The translations under genes and the position numbers were made by a program. The notes under the pieces are model-generated. The model was not told the DNA's origin, did not search any database, and saw nothing but the letters and a program-made list of their open reading frames with translations. From contig NZ_CP041767.1 of the NCBI RefSeq assembly GCF_022026395.1, positions 1,375,501-1,439,500 of the forward strand: DNA of 64,000 nt, in the 5' to 3' direction. Within the stretch, counting starts at the first letter, position 1; each line of letters begins with the position of its first letter. This DNA comes from Brevibacillus brevis. Lineage in GTDB: Bacteria; Bacillota; Bacilli; Brevibacillales; Brevibacillaceae. This document shows positions 1-8,765 of the stretch, piece by piece.

Positions 1-1
1 G

Positions 2-1120
2 GGCTACAAAGCCATCATCAAAGCTTTTGAGGCAGACCATCCGAATATCAAAATTGACTTCAAACCATTCAAAGCAACGGAGTACAATACCATCCTCAAC
101 ACGGCGCTCCAAAGCGACAGTGGCCCAGATATTTTGCAGCTACGTCCCTATGCTCCGGGGATTGCCTTGGCTGAAGCTGGACACTTGGAGCCGCTCGACA
201 ATGTGCCAGGCATATCTACCATCCCAAAAGACGTCCTCGCAGCGGCCACAGGTAAAGATGGTAAAGTCTACGGTGTCCCACTATCCCTGAACTCCACGCA
301 ATTTTACTACAACAAGAAAATCTTCGAGCAAAATGGCCTCCAGGCACCGAAAAGCTGGGATGAGCTGATTGCGACAGCCAAAACATTAAAAGAGAAAGGA
401 ATCGTCCCGATCTCTTTCGGAGCAAAGGAAGGCTGGCTCCTCTCTCTCAGTCATGGTGTAATTGCTCCAGCTAGCTATAGCGGTACGAACTATCTCGACA
501 AGCTGCTAAAAGGAGAAAGTGACTTAAAAAGCGCTGAGTTCCTCCAATCTGTGCAGCGTATGCAAGAACTTATCCCTTATTTCCCGGAAAATTATGTGGG
601 TCTCGAATTGAATGATATGCGGACGTTGTTCGCCACGGAAAAAGCAGCGATGTTCATCAATGGCAGCTTTGAACTGGAAGGCATCAAAAAGCTCAACCCT
701 GATTTGCCGCTTGATTTCTTCCCGATGCCAACCGATGACGGAAAACAAGTCCTAACAACCTGGGTCGACGGCTCCTATGCTGTAAACGCCAAGTCCAAAC
801 ACAAAGCAGAGGCATTGAAGTTCATGGAATTCATGGCGACGAAAAAGTTTGGGGAGCTATTCGCCAATCAGTTCAAACGAATCAGCGCGGTGCCAGGTGT
901 ATCGACTGACGATCCGTTGGTAAACAAGATGGCAGAGCTGTCCCAATCAAGCGCCACACCCTATTTGATGGTCGTCAGCTTCGCGGAAGGAAAACCGACC
1001 ACGAAGCAAACATTGGAAAACGCCCTCCAAGGCATGTATTTAGGCAAGCTCACCCCTGAGCAGGTCGTAGAAGAAGTGCAAAAGTCGGCGGCTACCTGGT
1101 TCCCTCCCTTTAAAAAGTAG
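2..1120 (+). CDS. ABC transporter sugar-binding lipoprotein (family 1), 5' end missing
   Basis: The reading frame is already open at base 2 and runs to a stop at 1120, so 372 residues are visible and the signal peptide and lipobox lie outside the window. The visible part has the build of a family 1 extracellular solute-binding protein: a periplasmic-type lobe with YYNKKIFEQNGL and PKSWDEL near the middle, typical of this family, and late conserved segments such as FINGSFELEG and WVDGSYAVNAKSKHK. In Gram-positives such proteins are anchored outside the membrane and deliver sugars to the MalF/MalG-type permeases encoded next. The substrate cannot be read from sequence; the kinase at the end of the operon hints at an amino sugar or a related hexose. 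Confidence 0.9.
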   Translation, partial: GYKAIIKAFEADHPNIKIDFKPFKATEYNTILNTALQSDSGPDILQLRPYAPGIALAEAGHLEPLDNVPGISTIPKDVLAAATGKDGKVYGVPLSLNSTQFYYNKKIFEQNGLQAPKSWDELIATAKTLKEKGIVPISFGAKEGWLLSLSHGVIAPASYSGTNYLDKLLKGESDLKSAEFLQSVQRMQELIPYFPENYVGLELNDMRTLFATEKAAMFINGSFELEGIKKLNPDLPLDFFPMPTDDGKQVLTTWVDGSYAVNAKSKHKAEALKFMEFMATKKFGELFANQFKRISAVPGVSTDDPLVNKMAELSQSSATPYLMVVSFAEGKPTTKQTLENALQGMYLGKLTPEQVVEEVQKSAATWFPPFKK

Positions 1121-1137
1121 AAAATAGCAGACAAAAA

Positions 1138-1170
1138 GGGGGAGTGGACCTGAGGTGGGTTCACTCCCGG
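1138..1170 (+). promoter_or_regulatory. intercistronic stem-loop between binding protein and permease
   Basis: An imperfect hairpin with arms GGGAGTG (1140-1146) and CACTCCC (1162-1168) sits between the binding protein and the first permease. It has no T run, so it is not a standard terminator. Such hairpins often stabilise the upstream mRNA, so the binding protein is made in excess over the permeases. That role is inference here. Confidence 0.4.
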
Positions 1171-1194
1171 CTTCTGAACAGGCCGCGATGATTT

Positions 1195-2151
1195 TTGGAA
1201 AAAGGGGTGGGTATCATCGAGACGGTAAACCGAAAAAGCATTCGAACAAAGGGGCAAGTACGCTGGCTGATTCACTTGTTTCCACTGCCCGCACTTGTTA
1301 TTTATACGTTGTTTGTCGTGTACCCGATCTTTTCGGCATTCTTATACAGTCTGTACGACTGGAATGGCATCAAGCGCGGGGTTTTTGTTGGACTGCAAAA
1401 TTTCATTACGCTGTTTACGGTAGAGCCTTTCAACGAAATGTTCTGGAATGCTTTTCGGCATAACGTCTTCTACTTTGTGGTCGAAATGATTGTGCAAAAT
1501 GGGATTGCCTTCGGTCTGGCTTTTCTCATCTATCGCAAAATACGAGGTTCCGGCTTTCTCAAGATTGCTTATTTCATGCCAAGGCTGTTGTCTGTTATTG
1601 TAATTGGTTTTTTATGGAAGTTAATATTGAATCCGAATTATGGGGCACTCAATACGATTTTGGCAAAAATTGGTCTAGGGGAGTGGGCCAGACCATGGCT
1701 GGGGGACCCAGATACAGCGCTTCTTGCGATTATTTTGATTAATTGTTGGTTTGGTATAGGCTTTGCCATGCTGATCTTTTTGGCGGGACTTCAGTCGATC
1801 CCGGAGGATTTGATCGAGGCGGCGAGATTGGATGGGGCAACAGGCTTGCGGATGCTGTGGAAAATGATTTTGCCGCTGTGCATGCCAGCGATTACGATTA
1901 TGACGATATTTACGTTCATTCAGGCGTTTGAAGCGTTCGAGCTCGTCTACGCTATGCAAGGCTCGATGGGTGAGCCGTTTTATTCGACGGATACGCTAGC
2001 GGTTTACTTTTATCGCATGGCGTTTAGCAGCGGAGCTGGGGATGTCACACTTGGACTCGGTTCGGCATTGGCTGTCGTGTTGTTTTTCATCGTCGGATCT
2101 GTGTCGGCGTTGTCGCTCTATTTGATGAGGAAACGAGAGGTCCAACACTAA
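1195..2151 (+). CDS. sugar ABC transporter permease, MalF type
   Basis: 318-aa integral membrane protein with about six hydrophobic segments. The binding-protein-dependent permease signature (EAA loop) EAARLDGA...ILPLC lies at about 200-225; this loop docks on the cytoplasmic ATPase. No ATPase gene is present, so a shared MsmX/MalK-type ATPase elsewhere is likely. The start is uncertain. The frame opens at TTG 1195, but a GGGG-rich sequence at 1204-1210 could serve a start slightly downstream (GTG 1207). It lies in an operon with the binding protein upstream and the MalG-type partner downstream. Confidence 0.88.
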   Translation: MEKGVGIIETVNRKSIRTKGQVRWLIHLFPLPALVIYTLFVVYPIFSAFLYSLYDWNGIKRGVFVGLQNFITLFTVEPFNEMFWNAFRHNVFYFVVEMIVQNGIAFGLAFLIYRKIRGSGFLKIAYFMPRLLSVIVIGFLWKLILNPNYGALNTILAKIGLGEWARPWLGDPDTALLAIILINCWFGIGFAMLIFLAGLQSIPEDLIEAARLDGATGLRMLWKMILPLCMPAITIMTIFTFIQAFEAFELVYAMQGSMGEPFYSTDTLAVYFYRMAFSSGAGDVTLGLGSALAVVLFFIVGSVSALSLYLMRKREVQH

Positions 2152-2184
2152 TTGCGTGTTCCTGAGTGGAAAGGAGGATGCGAC

Positions 2185-3009
2185 GTGAAGATGACTGTGG
2201 GTGGGAGAGCTATAGCTTATGTGCTGGCGTATTTATTTGCGTTAATCGCTCTATATCCGATTGTACTGATGCTTTCTTCTTCCTTGAAAACGAATATGGA
2301 GATATTTGCGAGTCCGCTTTCCCTTCCGAAGACGTTTAGTTTGGATACGTACAAAAAGCTGTGGGAAGCCGTGCCTTTTGCCGACTTTTTGTGGAACAGT
2401 GTATTCGTCAGTGCTCTATCTGTCTTGCTCATTACGGTTTTTTCAGCGATGGCGGCCTTTTACTTGTCGCGCTTTTCCTTTACATGGACAGCGGGGCTCT
2501 ACTTCTTTTTCATTATTGGCCTGATGATTCCGATCAAGCTGGGGATCGTTCCCTTGTTTTTGCTGATGAAGAATCTCGGCCTCTTGAATTCTCTGTGGTC
2601 GCTGATTCTGATTTATACGGCGAGTGGCATTCCGATCTCTGTTTTTATTTTGACGGGCTTCTTTCGGACGTTACCCATTGAGCTGGAGGAAGCGGCGCGG
2701 ATCGATGGATGCAGCCATTTTCAGGTGTTTTGGCGCGTACTCTTGCCGCTGATTCGTCCTGCCTTGGCTACGGTGGTCATTATTAATTTCATCCATGCGT
2801 GGAACGACTTTTTCTTCCCGTTGATTTTCATTCAGGAGGAAGCGCTCAAGACGATTCCGGTAGGCATGATGGTGCTGTTTGGAGAATATGAAACGGATTG
2901 GAGCCTGTTGTTTGCTGGGCTCACGTTGTCTGCTTTACCGATGATCGTCGTGTTTTTGATGGCATCGAAGCAGTTTATGGAGGGGTTGACGGCAGGTGCA
3001 GTCAAGTAA
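2185..3009 (+). CDS. sugar ABC transporter permease, MalG type
   Basis: 274-aa inner-membrane permease, partner of the preceding MalF-type subunit. The EAA loop EEAARIDGCSHFQVFW...LLPL is clear at about 180-205. The C-terminus FMEGLTAGAVK is typical of MalG-type subunits, which commonly end in GLTAGAVKG. The start is GTG 2185, because AAAGGAGG at 2170-2177 lies 7 bases before it; an in-frame TTG at 2152 lacks such a site. The end overlaps the next gene by 14 bp, pointing to translational coupling. Confidence 0.9.
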   Translation: MKMTVGGRAIAYVLAYLFALIALYPIVLMLSSSLKTNMEIFASPLSLPKTFSLDTYKKLWEAVPFADFLWNSVFVSALSVLLITVFSAMAAFYLSRFSFTWTAGLYFFFIIGLMIPIKLGIVPLFLLMKNLGLLNSLWSLILIYTASGIPISVFILTGFFRTLPIELEEAARIDGCSHFQVFWRVLLPLIRPALATVVIINFIHAWNDFFFPLIFIQEEALKTIPVGMMVLFGEYETDWSLLFAGLTLSALPMIVVFLMASKQFMEGLTAGAVK

Positions 3010-3976
3010 TGCGGAAAAGTGGTTTATCGGGATCGATGGGGGTGGGAGCAAAACCAGAGCAGCCATCTGCAATAAGGCGGGACAGGTTCGAGCAATTGTG
3101 GTGGGGGAGTCATCAAATCCGCTCTCTAGAAGCTGGGGGGATGTGGAGGCTACACTACGCCAACTCATGGATGCTGTGAGAATAAAGGCAGGTGCCAAAG
3201 AAGAGGAAGTAGCCAGTCTGTTTATTGGGCTTGGCGGTGCAGATCGTCCGCAGATCAAGGAAAGAATTCAGCTTGCCTTTGCCAATGAGTGGGGAGAACG
3301 GCTATTGATTGATAACGATGTAATCGCTGCCCTTTACGCAGGGACGTGGGGGCAGCCAGGCGTCGTACTCCTTGCTGGTACGGGCTCGATTGCCTGTGCC
3401 TTTTCAAAAGAGGGGGCGCGGCACCGTGTAGGCGGATGGGGGTATCTGGTAGGAGATGAGGGCAGCGGGTTTGATTTGGGCAAAAAAGCGGCAAGCGCCG
3501 TATTGCGCGAATACGATGGGCGCGGTGAGTCGACAGTACTGACACAACTGTTTATGGACCACTATGGCGTTGAGCGTCCTGATGAGCTGATCAGCCTGAT
3601 CTACGGGGGAAGCAATCCGCGAATGGAGCTGGCAAAAACGAGTCAGCTCGTAGAACAAGCTGCAACACTAGGTGATCGGGTGGCGAATACATTGATCGTG
3701 CAAGCAGTGGAAGATTTGCTAGAATTAGCCGATGCTTGCTTAAAAAAGGTTCAGGAGCCTGTTCCAGTCGTTTTAGCGGGAGGATTGTTAACGGCCAATA
3801 CAATCCTACGCGAACAACTAATTGGGAGAGCTTCGTTTCAAACGATCATTCCCACGGTACCCCCTGTCGTCGGAGCGCTGGTAGCGGCTTTCACAAAGCT
3901 GGGCGTAGTTGTTGACGAAAAAATGGCAGAGCAACTGCGTATCAGTTCAGAGGTACCGGAAAAATCGCACAATTAA
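2996..3976 (+). CDS. BadF/BadG/BcrA/BcrD-type ATPase, probable N-acetylglucosamine kinase-like sugar kinase
   Basis: 326 aa with the ASKHA fold signature: phosphate-1 motif FIGIDGGGSKTRAAI at the N-terminus, IDNDVIAAL (catalytic-type Asp region), LLAGTGSIA (phosphate-2) and a later adenosine-type VVLAGGLL motif. This is the layout of bacterial and eukaryotic N-acetylglucosamine kinases. Cytoplasmic. The GTG start at 2996 overlaps the permease end and has GGAGGGG at 2979-2985. Being last in the transporter operon, it probably phosphorylates the imported sugar. GlcNAc is the best guess by family, but glucosamine or another hexose is possible. Confidence 0.82.
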   Translation: MQSSNAEKWFIGIDGGGSKTRAAICNKAGQVRAIVVGESSNPLSRSWGDVEATLRQLMDAVRIKAGAKEEEVASLFIGLGGADRPQIKERIQLAFANEWGERLLIDNDVIAALYAGTWGQPGVVLLAGTGSIACAFSKEGARHRVGGWGYLVGDEGSGFDLGKKAASAVLREYDGRGESTVLTQLFMDHYGVERPDELISLIYGGSNPRMELAKTSQLVEQAATLGDRVANTLIVQAVEDLLELADACLKKVQEPVPVVLAGGLLTANTILREQLIGRASFQTIIPTVPPVVGALVAAFTKLGVVVDEKMAEQLRISSEVPEKSHN

Positions 3977-4103
3977 ATTTTCCGAGGGATGGAAACAACA
4001 GAACGAATAGGGTAAAATTGGGTGAGAATAGGATTTGAGAACGTTGCAGGCTATTTCCGTAATTTGGAGTAGCCGTTTTCTCGTCCCAGGAGGGAGGGGC
4101 ACG

Positions 4104-5516
4104 ATGAAAAATTTATTGGACAGTGGATGGAGAAGTGGTCATCTCTATCGTTCCTTCTTTGATCAAATGATGCAGGCCACTTTTCTGCTCGATCAATTTG
4201 GAAGAGTTTTTAAAGGCAATCCTGCCTGCCAAGTGTTGAATGGCTACTCTGTAGAAGAATGGGAAGGGTCTTCATTTTGGAAGCTGGCTATTTCGGAAGA
4301 ACAGGAAATGGTACGCCTTCAAACACAATTTGCGATGAATGGTGATCCGAGACCTTTTTTCACCGCTTTTCGTCATAAGGATGGCACAAGCATTCCCGTG
4401 CATATTACATATGGAGCCTTTTGGGAGGAAGGGACATCAATTGGGTATTATGCGATGGTACAGAAGCTCCCGGCCCCGTTTGGAGACAGCTATGGTTCCA
4501 AACAGTGCAGAGTATTGGATATTTCCGGTGAAGGAGCGTTCATTTTCCGTGCTGGGGAGCTTCAATACGTCAATCAAGCAGGGATGCAACTGGTTGGGGC
4601 TTCTGGCTTGGACGAGCTGTTATGGTATCCATTTCAGTCGTTTTTCCATCCCCGTGATGTACCGAAGATCAAGGGGCTCATCCGCATATTGGAAGAAGGG
4701 GAAACAGCCTCGCCAATTGAGGTCGAGCTAATCCGTTTGGATGGCAGTCGGACGGAGGTAGAAGTGTGTGGAACATCGATGACGATGTTGGACAAGCTCT
4801 CCGTGTACATACTGATTCGGGATATTACGGAACGCAAACGGGCGCAAGAATTTTTGCAAAACTCGGAAAAACTCGCGCTGGTCGGGCAATTGGCGGCAGG
4901 AATCGCGCATGAGATACGCAATCCGCTTACCTCGTTAAAAGGCTTTGTGCAATTAATGCAAAAGGATGGCATGAGAAAGCCGGAGTATTTTTCGATCATG
5001 AGCTCGGAATTGGCGCGAATTGAGATGATTGTCTCAGAGCTGTTGGTCTTGGCGAAGCCGCATACGGCTGTGTTTGAAGCCCGCGATCTGTCCAACCTGA
5101 TCACGCATGTGGTTACGCTCTTAGAGACGGAGGCGATTTTGAAAAAGGTCATGATTCAGGTCGTTTTCGAATCGGAGGTTCCCTTGATCCATTGCGATGA
5201 GAATCAGTTGAAGCAAGCTTTCATTAACTTTTTGAAAAATGGGATCGAAGCGACCGCAGGGAATGGAGAAATTGTGATTCGACTACGGTGTGAAGATGAC
5301 CGAGTCGTCATTCGGTTTGAAGACAACGGAGTGGGGATCCCGGCCCATCAGATGGCGAGATTGGGAGAGGCTTTTTTCACGACGAAGGAAACGGGGACGG
5401 GCCTGGGGTTGATGGTGAGCCGCAAAATCATCGAGAACCATCGGGGGACTCTGCGGTTGATAAGCACCCCAGGTAACGGAACGGCAGTCGAGGTATGCTT
5501 GCCGATCAGCAGCTAG
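4104..5516 (+). CDS. PAS-domain sensor histidine kinase (KinA/KinE-like)
   Basis: 470 aa, apparently soluble with no clear membrane segment. Two PAS-like regions (about 15-120 and 135-250; the second ends at DITERKRAQEFL) are followed by a DHp domain with the phosphorylated His269 in AAGIAHEIRNPLTSLKGF. The ATP-binding domain has an N box (NFLKNGIEA), a G1 box (FEDNGVGIP), an F box (FFTTK) and a G2 box (GTGLGL). This resembles the orphan Bacillus kinases that feed the sporulation phosphorelay, and no response regulator gene is adjacent. The start is ATG 4104, after AGGAGGGAGGGG; an upstream in-frame TTG lacks a ribosome site. DUF3870 and GGDEF genes follow closely. Confidence 0.88.
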   Translation: MKNLLDSGWRSGHLYRSFFDQMMQATFLLDQFGRVFKGNPACQVLNGYSVEEWEGSSFWKLAISEEQEMVRLQTQFAMNGDPRPFFTAFRHKDGTSIPVHITYGAFWEEGTSIGYYAMVQKLPAPFGDSYGSKQCRVLDISGEGAFIFRAGELQYVNQAGMQLVGASGLDELLWYPFQSFFHPRDVPKIKGLIRILEEGETASPIEVELIRLDGSRTEVEVCGTSMTMLDKLSVYILIRDITERKRAQEFLQNSEKLALVGQLAAGIAHEIRNPLTSLKGFVQLMQKDGMRKPEYFSIMSSELARIEMIVSELLVLAKPHTAVFEARDLSNLITHVVTLLETEAILKKVMIQVVFESEVPLIHCDENQLKQAFINFLKNGIEATAGNGEIVIRLRCEDDRVVIRFEDNGVGIPAHQMARLGEAFFTTKETGTGLGLMVSRKIIENHRGTLRLISTPGNGTAVEVCLPISS

Positions 5517-5528
5517 GAGGACGACTGG

Positions 5529-5843
5529 ATGAACAAAAATACGGTACTGACAGCAGGCTTCGCCCAAATCCCCAAGGGAACTACCTTGTACGAGGTTTCA
5601 ACCATGGTAGGCTGTGTACTCATCATTGATGTAGACGCCGAAGTGATTTGCGACGCCAGCTTTACCTTTGTCATGGACAAGACGAGTGAGTTTTTGGTGA
5701 GCTTGCTTGTAGGCAAGACAGTTGCAGATGGCATGCAGGAGATCACGAAGGCGATCCAAGAACGTTTTTTAGCACCTGGTCAGGGAGCTGTCTTGCAAGC
5801 CATCCGTGCAGCTATTGAGCGATATCATGAAAAAAAAGCGTAA
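5529..5843 (+). CDS. DUF3870 family protein
   Basis: 104-aa protein that I recognise as DUF3870, a small soluble family of unknown function in spore formers. It has a compact alternating beta/alpha pattern with TAGFAQIPKGT at the N-terminus and FLAPGQGAVLQAI near the C-terminus. It starts 12 bases after the histidine kinase stop, behind AGGAGGACG, and is followed closely by the GAF-GGDEF gene. The three genes therefore look co-transcribed. No catalytic motif is evident. Confidence 0.7.
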   Translation: MNKNTVLTAGFAQIPKGTTLYEVSTMVGCVLIIDVDAEVICDASFTFVMDKTSEFLVSLLVGKTVADGMQEITKAIQERFLAPGQGAVLQAIRAAIERYHEKKA

Positions 5844-5870
5844 AGCTACCCAATAGCCGGAGGGTTGAAT

Positions 5871-7085
5871 ATGCATGAGAAGCACGACGTTAGAGAAGCG
5901 TACGCAAGACAGTTGTTGGAGCGTTATAGCCAATGGCTCGGCAACATAGAAGCAGTCGAGCTTGGCGAGGTCGAAGCATTATCTCGTGAGGTAGATAGTA
6001 TGCTGTCGGAACAGGACAGTGTCTTGCATGCAGAACTGCTGAAGCAGATTGTGGAGCTGCGAAATAAGGTAACCGAAATGATGTGGATCTCCGAGCATAT
6101 GAAGATTTTGCACGATCTCAGCCACATTTTTGCGAAAACGTTTGAGGAAAGCAAAATTTTGTGGAAAGCATTCGAGCTGGTCTCGCGCGTAATGCGTGCA
6201 GATGCTTTCTTTATCGCCTTTTATGATGAAGGCGACAGTGAGATCAAAATTCCGATCAGCATCGATAACGGGGTCAATTATGGTCCGCTCACCATTCCCT
6301 ATGGGCAAGCGATGGTGTCCAAAGTGATTGATACAAGGGAAACCATCCACATCAAGACGATGAAGAACGAGCCAAGCGAACCAGAAATGATCCGCTGGGG
6401 AAGCCCGGAAATTGATACGAATACATGCATTTTCGTTCCACTCATGCTGGGGAATCAGATCAAAGGCGTTATTTCTGCCCAGTCTTATCGCGAGTTTGCT
6501 TATAAAAAAGAGCACGAGGAACTACTGAAAATCATTGGTTTTCAGGTAGCAAGTGCTATCGAAACGGCGCGTTTATATGAGCGAATGTACCAGATGTCGT
6601 TTCAGGATGAGCTGACAGGGATTGCGAACTATCGTGCTTTCCATCGTGATTTGGAAAAGCTGCTGGGTGAAGAGGATGCGTCTGTCTCTTTGATCATGCT
6701 GGATTCAGACAGCTTAAAAACGGTAAACGACCATTATGGTCATCATGCAGGGGACGCACTGATTAAACAAATTGCCGAAGCGATGAAAGAAGTGGCGGGA
6801 CCAGAGGATACTGCGTATCGTTATGCGGGAGACGAGTTCATGCTGCTCTGCCCCGGATCGTCGATGGAGATGGCGGAGGAAAAAGCGCATGCCATTCGGG
6901 AATATTTGCGCTTGCGCCCGTTAACACAGGACGATTGCTGCATCTTGATAGCGGTCAGTGTTGGCATCGCGCGCTACCCTCAAGACGCAAACACGGCAGA
7001 TGGCTTGAAGCGGGCAGCAGATGAGGCACTGTACCGCTCCAAGCGCAAAGGGAAAAACTGTACGACCGTGTATGCAGCCGGCTAA
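5871..7085 (+). CDS. GAF-GGDEF protein, probable diguanylate cyclase
   Basis: 404 aa. The N-terminal 85 residues look helical, then a GAF-like sensor domain spans about 85-235, followed by a GGDEF domain from about 245 (DELTGIANYRAFHRDL) to the end. The signature reads AGDEF (A319-F323), with the first Gly replaced by Ala. The Mg/GTP region LIMLDSDSLKTVNDHYGHHAGD is intact. The predicted product is cyclic di-GMP. I chose ATG 5871 because GGAGGG (5859-5864) abuts the in-frame TTG at 5865 and is better spaced for the ATG. It converges on the antiporter gene, overlapping it by 4 bp. Cyclic di-GMP could be relevant to the polysaccharide cluster 5 kb away, which is inference. Confidence 0.85.
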   Translation: MHEKHDVREAYARQLLERYSQWLGNIEAVELGEVEALSREVDSMLSEQDSVLHAELLKQIVELRNKVTEMMWISEHMKILHDLSHIFAKTFEESKILWKAFELVSRVMRADAFFIAFYDEGDSEIKIPISIDNGVNYGPLTIPYGQAMVSKVIDTRETIHIKTMKNEPSEPEMIRWGSPEIDTNTCIFVPLMLGNQIKGVISAQSYREFAYKKEHEELLKIIGFQVASAIETARLYERMYQMSFQDELTGIANYRAFHRDLEKLLGEEDASVSLIMLDSDSLKTVNDHYGHHAGDALIKQIAEAMKEVAGPEDTAYRYAGDEFMLLCPGSSMEMAEEKAHAIREYLRLRPLTQDDCCILIAVSVGIARYPQDANTADGLKRAADEALYRSKRKGKNCTTVYAAG

Positions 7086-8434
7086 GCTTTCTGCCGACGC
7101 ATGGCGAAAAGAAACGTCAAAACTGGCGAGATCCACAGGTAGATGACGTAAGGCAAGTATTCCACTGTAGATACATGCAAGGTAGCGGTAAAGAATGCAC
7201 CACTTACCCCCCATGGAATGAGTGGGTTGACGAGTGTCCCGCAGTCTTCGAGAGTACGAGACAGTCGTCTGCCCGCCATTCTGCGAGCTGTGAATGCTTC
7301 ACGAAACATCTGCCCAGGGAGCAGGATGGACAAATATTGTTCTCCTGTCAGCAGATTCACGAGAATAGAAGAAGATCCGGCTAGTCCGACCATTTCAGCG
7401 TCCCGTTTGATTCGATTGATGAATCCGGAAAAGAGTGCATGAAACACACCGCTGTATTGCAGGATGCCGCCTAAAGACAAGGCAATCAAAATCAAGGCGA
7501 GGGACCAGGTCATCGACAACAGTCCACCGCGGTCTACAATCGATGCAACGGCTTCATTGGCGATATTGCTGGTGAAGCCTTTTTGCATGACAGTCATCCA
7601 TTCGACCGGAGAGGTAACTCCTTCGGAAAGAGCAGCTGTGACAATCCCGCTCAAAATCCCGAATACCAATGTAGGCAAGATAGGTTTTCGCAGCGCTGAG
7701 CATAACAGGACGACGAATGCAGGCAGCAGCGATAAGAGGCTAAGCGAGAAGTTTTGTTCCAAAGCAAGCTGGATTTCTTGAATGGCGTCAAGATTCACGC
7801 TGGCGCTTTGTCCTTGAATTCCGAAAAAAATCGCGGTAATGACAAGGGCAGGAACGGCAGTGCGTGACATGAACTTGACGTGCTCCGACAAGGAGACGCC
7901 CGCAATGGCTGCTGCAAAGTTGGTCGTGTCGGAGAGCGGCGACATTTTATCCCCAAAGCAAGCTCCACAAATAATGGCTCCAGCTGTAATCAACGGATCA
8001 AGTCCGAGTGCAGTGGAGACCCCCATCATAGCGACCCCTACCGTACTAACCGTGGTAAAAGAGCTTCCTGTAACAGTCGAGACGATCACCGTCAGAAACA
8101 GGGCGGAGAGTGTGAAGTACTCCGGTGAGATGAGCGAAATGCCGAGGTGCAGAATCATCGGAACGGTCCCACTCATCATCCACACCCCGATCAAAATGCC
8201 GATCAAGGAAAGAATCAGCATGGGGGCGATCGCGGTTTGAATTCCTTTGATCAAGCCCTCCTCCATTTGCTTCCACGGAACGCCGAACAGGAAGAGAAGA
8301 GTGGCAGCTCCTATGGTTGCGAGGAAGAGCGGCATATGCGGCTCAACTTTTCCCCAGAAAAGGGCAGGAAACAAGATTCCGAATACGGTGACAAGCACCC
8401 AAATACTTTGTGAAAAAGATAATGGCTTGTTCAT
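7082..8434 (-). CDS. Na+/H+ antiporter, NhaC family
   Basis: 450-aa polytopic membrane protein with about 11-12 hydrophobic segments. Family features include the Gly/Ser/Thr-rich STVTGSSFTTVSTVGVAMMG and GAIICGACFGDKMSPLSDTT motifs, which are characteristic of NhaC-type antiporters including malate-Na+/lactate and tyrosine/proton members. Exchange of Na+ (or an organic anion) for H+ is expected; the exact substrate is unknown. Its ribosome site AAGGAG lies 9 bases before the ATG. Transcribed alone against the signalling cluster. Confidence 0.87.
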   Translation of the reverse strand: MNKPLSFSQSIWVLVTVFGILFPALFWGKVEPHMPLFLATIGAATLLFLFGVPWKQMEEGLIKGIQTAIAPMLILSLIGILIGVWMMSGTVPMILHLGISLISPEYFTLSALFLTVIVSTVTGSSFTTVSTVGVAMMGVSTALGLDPLITAGAIICGACFGDKMSPLSDTTNFAAAIAGVSLSEHVKFMSRTAVPALVITAIFFGIQGQSASVNLDAIQEIQLALEQNFSLSLLSLLPAFVVLLCSALRKPILPTLVFGILSGIVTAALSEGVTSPVEWMTVMQKGFTSNIANEAVASIVDRGGLLSMTWSLALILIALSLGGILQYSGVFHALFSGFINRIKRDAEMVGLAGSSSILVNLLTGEQYLSILLPGQMFREAFTARRMAGRRLSRTLEDCGTLVNPLIPWGVSGAFFTATLHVSTVEYLPYVIYLWISPVLTFLFAMRRQKA

Positions 8435-8655
8435 AATGGCAACTCCTTGTTAAATCAGCCTGAAAGCAGTGAGAAGGCACATTTTACTTTCGCACTTTTG
8501 TGCTTTCTTGCTTTTTTGCTTTTGTGCGTTCAAGTGTTAGTGGTACTTTATCCTGAATTACTTGTTTCGTCAACGAAATCGGGTGAATTCGGAATCGTAA
8601 AATAATTCAAGGCAGTGGGCGGACTTTTTGTGCGCTTTTTATAATAAGAACTAAT
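8435..8655. other. intergenic region upstream of nhaC-type gene
   Basis: No gene seen. Bases 8491-8530 hold a T-rich stretch with repeated CTTTTGTGC-like words, bounded by CGCAC and GTGCG (an imperfect inverted repeat). It could be a regulatory site or leader hairpin for the leftward antiporter gene, but it matches no motif I know. Confidence 0.3.
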
Positions 8656-8670
8656 TTAAAATTATTATAA
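8656..8670 (+). promoter_or_regulatory. PerR-like box upstream of the peroxide operon
   Basis: TTAAAATTATTATAA matches the Bacillus Per box TTATAATNATTATAA at all positions but one, not counting the free centre base. It lies just upstream of the -35 element. PerR represses peroxide-stress genes in Bacillus, which fits the three downstream redox genes. Confidence 0.6.
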
Positions 8671-8677
8671 AAAGATA

Positions 8678-8705
8678 TTGACTTTAAAATTTTATCGAGT
8701 AGAAT
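8678..8705 (+). promoter_or_regulatory. sigma-A-like promoter for the peroxide operon
   Basis: TTGACT (8678-8683), a 16-base spacer and TAGAAT (8700-8705), close to sigma-A consensus. PerR/Fur-like boxes flank it on both sides. Confidence 0.55.
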
Positions 8706-8721
8706 GATAATTGTTCCTAGT

Positions 8722-8736
8722 TGATAATGATTACAA
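8722..8736 (+). promoter_or_regulatory. second PerR/Fur-like box
   Basis: TGATAATGATTACAA matches the Per box at 12 of the 14 fixed positions and also resembles the Fur 7-1-7 box. It lies downstream of the -10 element, where a bound repressor would block transcription. PerR is preferred because of the downstream genes. Confidence 0.5.
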
Positions 8737-8765
8737 TTTGATAATAAGGAAAGGGGGAGCCGTTC

